Source: Arion vulgaris
Taxonomy: Eukaryota > Mollusca > Gastropoda > Stylommatophora > Arionidae
Length of the DNA stretch: 64,000 nucleotides
Reading direction: 5' to 3'
NCBI GenBank assembly: GCA_020796225.1
Contig: CM036762.1
Span: 54,116,740 to 54,180,739 of the forward strand
Shown: in pieces, positions 53,241-63,345 of the stretch
Layout of the letters: each line of letters starts with the position of its first letter
Position numbering within the stretch: the first letter of the stretch is position 1
The notes under the pieces: model-generated
What the model was told of the DNA's origin: nothing
The model's input: only the letters and a program-made list of their open reading frames with translations
The model's database searches: none
Made by a program: the position numbers and the translations under genes

Positions 53241-53430
53241 CTCTATCTCTATCTCTATCTCTATCTCTTAGTTACGTACTTTCACACTCGCATTGTCTAT
53301 CACTCGCTTTCTCTGTATCCCCGTCATTTCGTTTCCTTCACTCTCGTTTTCTCTAACAAAAGTTGTCCTCTCTTCATTTCGTTTCCTTCACTCTCGTTTT
53401 CTCTAACAAAAGTTGTCCTCTCTTCTCTTC
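52717..53430. repeat. Duplicated ~120-bp unit and CT-rich tracts
   Basis: CATTTCTTTCTTAAACTAATG to CTCTCACACTCTTGTA is repeated at about 52715 and 52835. (CT)n tracts with CACACACTTTCAATATCTCTT units occupy 52960-53275. A 50-bp unit (CATTTCGTTTCCTTCACTCT) is repeated twice at 53325-53425. Confidence 0.9.
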
Positions 53431-53499
53431 AAATCACATCATAGATTAGTACCCCTTATTCAAATAACAACTTATCAACAAAAGTAATTTCTTCAAAAG

Positions 53500-53640
53500 G
53501 TCGTAAATGTAAAAGATGGATAACAGAAATAACAGAGACTGTGAAAAACACCACGGACGATGAGTTCTAGAAATCTCTTCTTAACCTGGCGGTATTAGAC
53601 AAAACAGGATTAGATAAATGAAGAAAATGAACAGAATAAC
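53500..53640 (+). pseudogene. NL-C tail fragment
   Basis: KRWITEITETVKNTTDDEF, then TCTAGAAATCTCTTCTTAAC and ACAGGATTAGATAA, matching the last codons and end of NL-C (KRWTSEITEATKE; RNLFLT). Confidence 0.6.
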
Positions 53641-53689
53641 ATTATCGACTGAACATTGTAGATAACATCATCATTATCTACGCAGATTC

Positions 53690-56600
53690 AAACAGTTTAT
53701 CTCAATCAGTTCACTTTATCTCAAACAGTTCACTTTATCTCAATCAGTTCACTTTATCTCAATCAGTTCACTTTATCTCAATCAGTTCACTTTATCTCAG
53801 TCAGTTCACTTTATCTCAAACAGTTCACTTTATCTCAATCAGTTCACTTTATCTCAAACAGTTCACTTTATCTCAAATAGTTCACTTTATCTCAAACAGT
53901 TCACTTTATCTCAGTTAGTTCACTTTATCTCAGTTAGTTCACTTTATCTCAGTTAGTTCACTTTATCTCAGTTAGTTCACTTTATCTCAAACAGTTCACT
54001 TTATCTCAGTTAGTTCACTTTATCTCAGTTAGTTCACTTTATCTCAGTTAGTTCACTTTATCTCAAACAGTTCACTTTATCTCAGTTAGTTCACTTTATC
54101 TCAAACTGTTCACTTTATCTCAAACAGTTCACTTTATCTCAGTTAGTTCACTTTATCTCAGTTAGTTCACTTTATCTCAGTTAGTTCACTTTATCTCAGT
54201 TAGTTCACTTTATCTCAAACAGTTCACTTTATCTCAGTTAGTTCACTTTATCTCAGTTAGTTCACTTTATCTCAGTTAGTTCACTTTATCTCAGTTAGTT
54301 CACTTTACACTTTATCTCAAACAGTTCACTTTATCTCAGTTAGTTCACTTTATCTCAAACAGTTCACTTTATCTCAGTTAGTTCACTTTATGTCAAACAG
54401 TTCACTTATCTTAGTTAGTTCACTTTATCTCAAACAGTTCACTTTATCTCAGTTAGTTCACTTTATCTCAATCAGTTCACTTTATCTCAAACAGTTCACT
54501 TTATGTCAAACAGTTCACTTTATCTCAGTTAGTTCACTTTATCTCAAACAGTTCACTTTATCTCAGTTAGTTCACTTTATCTCAAACAGTTCACTTTTTC
54601 TCAAACAGTTCACTTTATCTCAGTTAGTTCACTTTATCTCAGTTAGTTCACTTTATCTCAGTTAGTTCACTTTATCTCAGTTAGTTCACTTTATCTCAAA
54701 CAGTTCACTTTATCTCAGTTAGTTCACTTTATCTCAAACAGTTCACTTTATCTCAGTTAGTTCACTTTATCTCAAACAGTTCACTTTATCTCAGTTAGTT
54801 CACTTTATCTCAGTTAGTTCACTTTATCTCAGTTAGTTCACTTTATCTCAAACAGTTCACTTTATCTCAAACAGTTCACTTTATCTCAGTTAGTTCACTT
54901 TATCTCAATCAGTTCACTTTATCTCAGTTAGTTCACTTTATCTCAAACAGTTCACTTTATCTCAGTTAGTTCACTTTATCTCAAACAGTTCACTTTATCT
55001 CAATCAGTTCACTTTATCTCAATCAGTTCACTTTATCTCAATCAGTTCACTTTATCTCAGTTAGTTCACTATATCTCAAACAGTTCACTTTATCTCAAAC
55101 AGTTCACTTTATCTCAAACAGTTCACTTTATCTCAAACAGTTCACTTTATCTCAAACAGTTCACTTTATCTCAGTTAGTTCACTTTATCTCAGTTAGTTC
55201 ACTTTATCTCAGTTAGTTCACTTTATCTCAGTTAGTTCACTTTATCTCAAACAGTTCACTTTATCTCAGTTAGTTCACTTTATCTCAGTTAGTTCACTTT
55301 ATCTCAGTTAGTTCACTTTATCTCAAACAGTTCACTTTATCTCAGTTAGTTCACTTTATCTCAAACAGTTCACTTTATCTCAAACAGTTCACTTTATCTC
55401 AGTTAGTTCACTTTATCTCAGTTAGTTCACTTTATCTCAGTTAGTTCACTTTATCTCAGTTAGTTCACTTTATCTCAAACAGTTCACTTTATCTCAGTTA
55501 GTTCACTTTATCTCAGTTAGTTCACTTTATCTCAGTTAGTTCACTTTATCTCAGTTAGTTCACTTTACACTTTATCTCAAACAGTTCACTTTATCTCAGT
55601 TAGTTCACTTTATCTCAAACAGTTCACTTTATCTCAGTTAGTTCACTTTATGTCAAACAGTTCACTTTATCTTAGTTAGTTCACTTTATCTCAAACAGTT
55701 CACTTTATCTCAGTTAGTTCACTTTATCTCAATCAGTTCACTTTATCTCAAACAGTTCACTTTATGTCAAACAGTTCACTTTATCTCAGTTAGTTCACTT
55801 TATCTCAAACAGTTCACTTCATCTCAGTTAGTTCACTTTATCTCAAACAGTTCACTTTATCTTAGTCAGTTCACTTTATCTCAGTTAGTTCACTTTATCT
55901 CAAACAGTTCACTTTATCTCAAACAGTTCACTTTATCTCAGTTAGTTCACTTTATCTCAAACAGTTCACTTTTTCTTAGTCAGTTCACTTTATCTCAGTT
56001 AGTTCACTTTATCTCAGTTAGTTCACTTTATCTCAGTTAGTTCACTTTATCTCAGTTAGTTCACTTTATCTCAAACAGTTCACTTTATCTCAGTTAGTTC
56101 ACTTTATCTCAAACAGTTCACTTTATCTCAGTTAGTTCACTTTATCTCAAACAGTTCACTTTATCTCAGTTAGTTCACTTTATCTCAGTTAGTTCACTTT
56201 ATCTCAGTTAGTTCACTTTATCTCAAACAGTTCACTTTATCTCAAACAGTTCACTTTATCTCAGTTAGTTCACTTTATCTCAAACAGTTCACTTTATCTC
56301 AGTTAGTTCACTTTATCTCAAACAGTTCACTTTATCTCAAACAGTTCACTTTATCTCAGTTAGTTCACTTTATCTCAAACAGTTCACTTTATCTCAGTTA
56401 GTTCACTTTATCTCAGTTAGTTCACTTTATCTCAAACAGTTCACTTTATCTCAGTTAGTTCACTTTATCTCAAACAGTTCACTTTATCTCAGTTAGTTCA
56501 CTTTATGTCAAACAGTTCACTTTATCTCAGTTAGTTCACTTTATCTCAATCAGTTCACTTTATCTCAAACAGTTCACTTTATCTCAGTTAGTTCACTTTA

Positions 56601-56742
56601 TCTCAAACAGTTCACTTTATCTCAAACAGTTCACTTTATCTCAGTCAGTTCACTTTATCTCAAACAGTTCACTTTATCTTAGTCAGTTCACTTTATCTCA
56701 GTTAGTTCACTTTATCTCAAACAGTTCACTTTATCTTAAATA
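53690..56742. repeat. 19-bp satellite, ~160 copies, with a ~1260-bp higher-order period
   Basis: The unit is TTCACTTTATCTCAGTTAG, with alternative endings AAACAG, AATCAG and AGTCAG. The block 53880-54590 recurs at 55140-55850 with nearly the same variant order, including the unusual CACTTTACACTTTATCTC at 54301 and 55561. Frames such as 54390-54665 are artefacts. Confidence 0.97.
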
Positions 56743-56790
56743 GCTCACATTGTTCAACAATCTCGAAAAGTAAGATACATGTTTAAGTAA

Positions 56791-57051
56791 AGTAAAGTTA
56801 AGGAACCCTTTCATACCTCGTGGTATATGTTACGCCTGTATCGTTCATTGACCGTCGGCGCACGATGGGTGATGTGGTCAGCATCACGCCGGCCGCCTTT
56901 ACTTTCCCAGAGCATGTCTGGTACCCAATTGAGGCTGTGTCAACCTGAGAGCCGTCGCGGTCTGGAAAAATTCCGCGCCCACTGCGGGAGTTGAAACCGG
57001 ACCACCAACCTTGAGAAGCGAGTTTACTAACAACTACGCTACCGCGGCTCT
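56791..57051 (-). mobile_element. S5 tRNA-derived SINE with target duplication
   Basis: It is flanked by ATGTTTAAGTAA at 56779-56790 and 57052-57063 (12 bp, exact). The minus strand begins AGAGCCGCGGTAGCGTAGTT, has GGTTTCAACTCCCGC (B box) and ends at CCACGAGGTATGAAAGGG. Confidence 0.92.
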
Positions 57052-57147
57052 ATGTTTAAGTAAGCCTATACATAGTTTCATTTGGATTTCAAATAACGTT
57101 CCTTCGTTCTCTATATTATCTGTATTCGCAGTTCTTACTTCAGGGCT

Positions 57148-57721
57148 CTCTGTGGCGTAGAGGTTAAGGTGATCGTCTCTCGTGCCATCTCTGTGGCGTA
57201 GAGGTTAAGGTGATCGTCTCTCGTGCCATCTCTGTGGCGTAGAGGTTACGGTGATCGTCTCTCGTGCCATCTCTGTGGCGTAGAGGTTAAGGTGATCGTC
57301 TCTCGTGCCATCTCTGTGGCGTAGAGGTTAAGGTGATCGTCTCTCGTGCCATCTCTGTGGCGTAGAGGTTAAGGTGATCGTCTCTCGTGCCATCTCTGTG
57401 GCGTAGAGGTTAAGGTGATCGTCTCTCGTGCCATCTCTGTGGCGTAGAGGTTAAGGTGATCGTCTCTCGTGCCATCTCTGTGGCGTAGAGGTTAAGGTGA
57501 TCGTCTCTCGTGCCATCTCTGTGGCGTAGAGGTTAAGGTGATCGTCTCTCGTGCCATCTCTGTGGCGTAGAGGTTAAGGTGATCGTCTCTCGTGCCATCT
57601 CTGTGGCGTAGAGGTTAAGGTGATCGTCTCTCGTGCCATCTCTGTGGCGTAGAGGTTAAGGTGATCGTCTCTCGTGCCATCTCTGTGGCGTAGAGGTTAA
57701 GGTGATCGTCTCTCGTGCCAA
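57148..57721. repeat. 41-bp array of SINE head, 14 copies
   Basis: The unit is CTCTGTGGCGTAGAGGTTAA plus GGTGATCGTCTCTCGTGCCAT. The only substitution I see is TTACGG for TTAAGG in unit 3. Each unit carries TGGCGTAGAGG, an exact match to the pol III A-box consensus TRGYNNARNNG. Confidence 0.97.
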
Positions 57722-58083
57722 ATGTACCAGGTTCGCAACCTCGTGGAGACATATGGATATTTGTCCAGAGATCTCTGATCTCAGTGTAGGTCAGATCGAA
57801 TTCCCGTGTTCAATTTGACAACATAAAAGAACACATGGCAGTTGAAAATCAAGACGAGGAAACTGGAAAGCCGCAGCCTGGGCAAAATTTATGACAAAAA
57901 GATTTTAAATGAAATTCGTACAAAATATCACTACCATCTTCAAATTACATCGACGACCCTCGCCGGTTCTACGGAGTTCGCGTACTGCAGCTGAGATCTT
58001 CATGTGTAAGAAAGAGATCGCAGCACCCATGGCTACTCACCGAAGTGCAATGTTGATGGTCCTATCAATCAATCAATCAATTC
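57148..58083 (+). mobile_element. S2 SINE with tandemly amplified tRNA-like head
   Basis: The body (57721-58083) is standard S2: CCAGGTTCGCAACCTCG (B box), GATCTCAGTGTAGGTCAGAT, GGAAACTGGAAAGCCGCAGC, AAGAAAGAGATCGCAGCACC, tail (AATC)n. In front of it stand 14 copies of the head segment. Confidence 0.92.
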
Positions 58084-58099
58084 TTACTAAGTAATTTAT

Positions 58100-58929
58100 A
58101 AGATAAAGTAATTAAAAAACATTACAGGTAAACACAAAATTGGACTCTGGGTTAAACCAGAGACAACTATAAACTTATGGGCCTTCGGACTCAGGTAAAA
58201 ATTATGGGAAATCAGACCCCAACTACACCATGTGATCTTGCATTCTAGTATTGTTGTATATAGACGAATTCATTTTAAACTCAAAACAAAATGCTAACTC
58301 GAAGTTATATTATGCAACAAGTTAAATTTAACAATAAGGAATATCAATATTATGAATATTTTCCACCAGTAAATAACCATAGACTCACAGAATTGAGTAA
58401 AATTGCAAAAAAGCTTACAGTGCTCTATCAAATATCTATATTTTCCGGCCCCCTTTTCTGATCTAGGTCAGGGAACATCTAGTCAGTTGTCTGGCCTAGT
58501 TATCTAGAGTTGGCTGTGGTTAGGTTAAACAGAAAGTTAAAGACTAAAATAATTCATCAGATTTAGGACGAGAAGAAGCTCATGAATAAACACAAAATTA
58601 CAATTTGTAGCAATAGTAATCGCTGAATACAAGTGTCGTGATGGTACAGATAAGGACTATCTTCATGTCACTTCTCTAAAGGTTAGTCTGTGAAGTTATT
58701 TGTTTCTGAATATTTCTTACACTTTGACTTTTTCCACTCTTTTATATTGTCAAATCATTTTTATTTTTTCTGCCTTTTTTCGACAGTTCCTTTACCTTTT
58801 CACCATTATGAGCCGCATCATTGGCTCGTGATATTTTATAAGATGACGCAGAACCACTATATTGGCTATATCAATATACATTGCACTATAAATGCTTCCA
58901 GTGGTAAATAAAATTACGGAATGATAGGG
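58100..58929. other. Mostly unassigned; includes a shared repeat
   Basis: 58148-58285 (GGAAATCAGACCCCAACTAC; GCATTCTAGTATTGTTGTA) matches 42130-42235. The rest is AT-rich with no recognised feature. Confidence 0.45.
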
Positions 58930-60180
58930 TTAAAAGATTGGTTATTGGTTACTAAACTGACGTCATTGCACTCCAGGCAGACCCGTAGGTGCTCAGTCTC
59001 CCTAACAGATATCGAAGGGTATGCATACTGATGGTTCCCGTGGCTCACTGATTAAACACACTCCTAACTCTGCCAGTTCTCTAAATACCTTGGGTCCTAC
59101 ATATGTAACGATAAAAACTCTGGTAAGGAGATCAAGTCAAGACTTGAGATGGCTTCAGTTGCTATGTCTCGGCTAAACGTGATATGGAAAAGCAAAATCA
59201 GCACTGGCAAAAATTAGTATATACAGATCGTTGGTGCTATCCATTCTTTTATACGGTTGTGAGAGCTGGGTGCTCAATGCAGAACTGGAACGAAGAATCC
59301 AGGCCTTCGAATATAAGTGTTACAGACGGTACTACGTATTAGTTACATAGAACATAAGACGAATATTTATGTAAGAGACCAAATAAACAACCTTGCAGGT
59401 TGACTAGTGCCACTCTTGACAATAGTGAAAAGGCGTAAACTTGAGTGGTTCGGGCATGTAATGAGACATAGCTCACTCTCTAAGACTATCCTACAGGGAA
59501 CAGTTGAGGGTGGAAGAAAGAAAGGAGGGCAAAGAAAATCCTGGTTTGACAACATCAAGAGCTGATCCGGACAGAGTTTCTCCACACTCGCCCGAGGAGT
59601 TGAAGACAGAGATTCATGGCTTGCTTTTTGTACTGATGTCTCCACAGTGACACCTCTACGACTCTAACGGGGTATGGGCTTTATTATTATTATACATAAC
59701 TCTGCCCATAAGGCATCCAGTTCTACTTGTACACCGGGTAACTCCAAACTGCCTAAATCGCTGGATCGATTCAACATCTATTTTAGTGTCCTAATCCAAC
59801 AGGCAGTCGCGTAGAGACCGAAGAACATCCCCTTATCCATCTTCAACTCTCCAACAATCGATGCTGTTGATGCCAGCTTGTCCGCTCTCTCATTACCGAA
59901 AACACCCGCATGTCCAGGACAGTATATCCACGTAAGCCGCTGGAGGTTAGAAACTTCTATAGACGATATCCACTCATACCGAAATCCGAACTTCTGGATC
60001 ATGTGAAGCAAGACTGATAGTCAGATACAACAACTGCCCCAGTAAATGAAGTCCCAGAGAGCTAATGGAGGGCAGCAGTAAAGGCCTAAATCTTCATTCT
60101 CATACTAGAAGTAGTTGTCCTGTACGCTCCACTTCACTCTGCAACAACCCTACCATGCACATTAGCCAAGAAACACCAGC
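58930..60180 (-). pseudogene. NL-H: non-LTR remnant with RNase H, split by NL-L
   Basis: The minus strand from 60011 to 59778 encodes RLTWIYCPGHAGVFGNERAD (RNase H motif PGHAG-GNE-AD), KLASTASIVGELKM and DKGMF. Upstream minus-strand codons (60130-60030) are too broken to read. The 3' end of the element lies at about 58930. NL-L interrupts it at 59075-59696. Related copies: 23285 and 41480. Confidence 0.78.
59075..59696 (+). pseudogene. NL-L: 5'-truncated non-LTR insertion in NL-H
   Basis: It is flanked by TAACTCTGCC at 59065-59074 and 59697-59706 (10 bp, exact). In broken frames it encodes LKYLGSYICNDKNSG-like sequence, EIKSRLEMASVAMSRLN, LLYGCESW-like residues, VKRRKLEWFGHVMRHSSLSK and EGGRKKGGQRKSWFDNIK, then DSWLAFCTDV and an (ATT)n tail. 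This is the thumb-to-C-terminus part of a non-LTR reverse transcriptase. Confidence 0.88.
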
Positions 60181-60249
60181 CTGACTTCTCACCACGATGA
60201 ACCGACCCATCGGTATTTACAACACCCGGGTTAAAGGGTTAAATGATAG

Positions 60250-60620
60250 TTATATTTTTGTCCCTGGGCACGCAGGAGTTAGGGGTAATGAACGAGCTGA
60301 TAGATTGGCTGGCTTAGCTACAATATCAGAGGAGCTGCAATGGATCGAAGTGACATTCTTGACGCATTGAGAGAGTCTTTCCGAACAGAGGAGTTTCAGG
60401 GCTGTGAATCCCACTCGCTGACCAGATTGAAAGAGATGGGTGTCAATATTGGTGCAGCCCGAAAAGAACGACATACTAAATTTGCAAAAGATTGATTAAT
60501 TAACATCGAACTGGCGTGTTGGGTCGCTGGACGCTGCTGGATTTGCTGAGGCGATCGGAGCACCTATGGACATGTCCGGAGTGCTATGATGATAGTTCTC
60601 ATATAACTGATAACTGATGA
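60250..60620 (+). pseudogene. NL-I: second RNase H-type non-LTR tail
   Basis: The plus strand at 60258-60325 encodes FVPGHAGVRGNERADRLAGL, an RNase H motif with its catalytic Asp context, then broken frames and a terminal CGGAGCACCTATGGACATG block (EHLWTCPEC-like). It lies head-to-head with the NL-H RNase H. Confidence 0.72.
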
Positions 60621-60654
60621 TAGTTATAGCAAGTATTTTTTTCTCTGCTCGTAT

Positions 60655-60903
60655 GTTGTCGGGGCTTGCGAAGGAAGCAATGAATAGAGCACTGCGACCT
60701 ACAAGGCAAGTCGTAAGATGCGACTGAGGTAAGGGCCTAGGAAGTTACTCTAGTAAAAAAACGTCGCAGAAATTGGATGTGCTGGCCTACTTGTAGGTTT
60801 ACAACTGGCAAAGCGTACAATTGCCCTTGGCTCAGATCACATACAAATCACAAAGGGTGGTTAAATAAGTAGTCGATATGAAGTGTTCGTTGAAGAAGAA
60901 GAA
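60655..60903 (+). mobile_element. S4 SINE-like element
   Basis: GCGACCTACAAGGCAAGTCG, AAACGTCGCAGAAATTGGAT, CAACTGGCAAAGCGTACAAT, AATCACAAAGGGTGGTTAAA and a GAAGAAGAAG tail. Confidence 0.78.
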
Positions 60904-61280
60904 GGTTGTTTTCTCTCTACGGTTCCATCTTTGTTTTTTCTTCAGTTTCTTAAAAGACAGTTATACCAAGGACTGAAGATCTGGTCCTGTGTCCAATGTG
61001 TTGCAGTTTTTTTTCAAAATTGACAGCCAACAGTAATTCTTCATATGACCCAATTCATTATTCATGAGATATTTGACTACTTAGTTTATGACCAGGTCCA
61101 TATATTTAAATAACCAACACTTTCTGAAGCGATCTATTTTCAATTCCACATAAGTGCGTGTCTTCAAGCACTATGTTGATGTTCTAGATCAGTCTATACC
61201 AATCATTAATGTATTACAATATTTTCATCGTAAACATTTCACAAACTCTTGCTCAAAATTTAAAACTTTAATAAACCGTG
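60904..61280. other. Unassigned; likely intronic
   Basis: No repeat is recognised. If the exon at 61545-62647 is real, this lies in its first coding intron. Confidence 0.4.
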
Positions 61281-61395
61281 CCCGGACTAAGAAAAAGGTG
61301 GACTGATGGAGTTATAAACGTCTTAAAACTCCAGAACATCACAGCATATCAAGCGACTGAGCGTGCACTATCTCGAAAACCGACGATCCGTTAAA
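61281..61395 (+). pseudogene. NL-N: small non-LTR tail fragment
   Basis: It encodes GLRKRWTDGVINVLKLQNI, TAYQATERALSRKPTIR. RKRWTDG...A-x-x-R-A-x-x-R is the C-terminal pattern of non-LTR ORF2 proteins. It lies in the antisense direction to the host exon. Confidence 0.5.
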
Positions 61396-61544
61396 CCGGT
61401 GAGGTTTAACGACAAAAAAAGCAGAGAAGGACACAAGAAGCAATAATAAATCATTCAAGTAAAGCGAGTCAAGTAAACACATTTTTTCTTCTATTTACAT
61501 GTGTATGTGTGTGCTGAAACATTATTTGCATGAAATGCACCTAC

Positions 61545-62647
61545 CTCTTTTTGTGAGCACATTAGATTCCTCTATTGATTCCTTGTTGTCGTTATCAGCA
61601 AATCCCTTTAGCCGAAGTAATGTCTCTGCAATATTTCGAACACTTCTGTCAATGTCTAGATTGGTTGCTGCCCATGTATTTTCATCGTCTGCAACCTTCT
61701 CATCATATGAATTTAAATCGAGAACAGATGGAGCAACCTCGTATGCAGTATCAGTCGTCGATGCCAAGGAAGTGTCTCTCAATATGCGAAGAACATCATC
61801 TTTATAAATTTTAGCCGCTGCTAAATCGTCGATCAACATTTTTAAACCGTTATTGCTAAAATGAATGCCAAAATCTATTTGTTGGGGGAACAAATTTTGA
61901 ATTTTTTTGTCACTTATGAAACTATTTTGTTCCAGCAAGTCTTCGTCTACGTCAGCATGTCTTGTAAATCTAGTCCGTACTGGTCGCTGGGTCCTCGTTC
62001 TAAGTAAGTCTTGTATAGACACCTTACCCACACTTGAAACACTTCTCACCTTTCTACTGTGTCCATAATTATGTGAATTGATTTGCCGAACAAACGGGAA
62101 ATGCGAAGAACTATTCCTGGATTCAGTAAAGACATAACGGGATTTTAATTTTACTTGATCAGCATTTGTAGAAAATAATCTGTTATCATTCACATCATTT
62201 GTGTGGTTTTCTATATATTTAGTTGCAAGAGGCAAACCATCGTGGATGGGATATAGTGATGGAGACAGTGGAGAATTAGTTGCTTTTATTCGATCAATGT
62301 TTCTTGTCGTTTCAGGGTCGTCTTGAAATGGTAAACTGGAACTATGTGCCGTTGTAAACAGCTTATCATTTAACTGGTTTAATCCAAAGTTGATTTTTGA
62401 AGAAGCTTTCAGCGTATTAGCATTCGACGATAAGTCTGCATTATCGTTATTTTTGAAAACTGTCTGGTAAAAGTTCTTTATGATTTGTCCAGATCTGGCA
62501 AATGGACTTAATTCAAAATGGGCCTGACTGTTATCAGTGGATGTTCCCGTCGCATTGAAGATGGACAGCAGCGTTGCAAGAAGTTCAAGGCAGTAGATAG
62601 TACGTTGTCTAGTCATGGTTAATCACGTGACTGAAGATGTAAATTAT
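61545..62647 (-). CDS. Candidate host gene, first coding exon of a secreted precursor (unknown family)
   Basis: The coding part runs from ATG at 62616 down to a splice donor AGAG|GTAGGT at 61545/61544; without splicing the frame would stop at 61522. An acceptor-like CTTTATTTCAG ends at 62648, giving a 31-nt 5' UTR in this exon, and the ATG has A at -3. The exon gives 357 codons plus one base. Residues 1-25 look like a signal peptide (MTRQR, then a hydrophobic IYCLELLATLLSIF). The rest is polar, Ser/Asn/Asp-rich and has no cysteine after Cys9. Basic sites that could be cleaved include SRKVR, RTRFTR and a final KR placed exactly at the exon end (VLTKR), so the next exon would start just after a processing site. 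This suits a neuropeptide, hormone or growth-factor-like precursor whose mature part is encoded downstream. I do not recognise the family. It has no repeat similarity elsewhere in the window. Confidence 0.65.
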
Positions 62648-62702
62648 CTGAAATAAAGGAAGTTACGGATTAGCGAAGTGTATACGGGAAAGTAACCCAA
62701 GA

Positions 62703-62766
62703 ATATATCACAAAGAGTGATTAAAATTGGTCGTTAAGAACGAATGCAAAGAAGAAGAAGAAGACT
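62703..62766 (+). mobile_element. S3 3' tail fragment
   Basis: ATATCACAAAGAGTGATTAA, TTGGTCGTTAAGAACGAATG and AAGAAGAAGAAGA; only the last ~65 bp of S3. It lies just upstream of the host exon, in its predicted first intron. Confidence 0.75.
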
Positions 62767-62884
62767 GAAAACTCAATAGAGACATAGCGACTAGGCGTCA
62801 AAAAACAAATGCAGTGACCTACCAGCTGGCACCATCACTACAACACCCAAGGATCAAGATGGAAGTGGAAAGACAGATGATAAA

Positions 62885-63345
62885 AGTATTTTCCTACCAA
62901 CACTTTGTTACCAGTGCCAAACTTGGTCTCTGACAGCAACACACCACAGAAAGCTCACCACGTGTGACATGAAATGCTTGAGGAAGGCAGTGGGGTCACC
63001 AGGAAAGATAGACTACGAAATGAGGACATCAGAAGCAGAGTTGGCATAACTTCATGCACCGAATACATTGAAAGACAACAAATGCAGTCGTTTGGACATT
63101 TAATAAGAATGAAATACAACGAACCACCAATAACAGCATACACTAAACAGAGATCAGGTACTAGAGTCAAGGGATGACCAAGAAAAAGATGGATGACAAT
63201 ATCAAGTCCAAACTAAATAAATACGGATATAACACAACAAGGGCGACTCATCTGACCCTGGAACGCAAATTAAAGCTCCCACCCCTTCGCTTAACGGTAA
63301 GAGTGGACAACCAATTTCCTCATCCACCCAGGGAAAGACAATAGA
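62885..63345 (+). pseudogene. NL-D non-LTR tail
   Basis: It has GVTRKDRLRNEDIRSRVGIT, EYIERQQMQSFGHLIRMKYN and ATHLTLERKLKLPPLRLT-like codons, as in 10640-11115, with a stop after RVKG and several small deletions. Confidence 0.72.

Noticed and set aside
52940..53356. Leu/Ser-rich open frame resembling a membrane protein
   Set aside because: CT-repeat translation.
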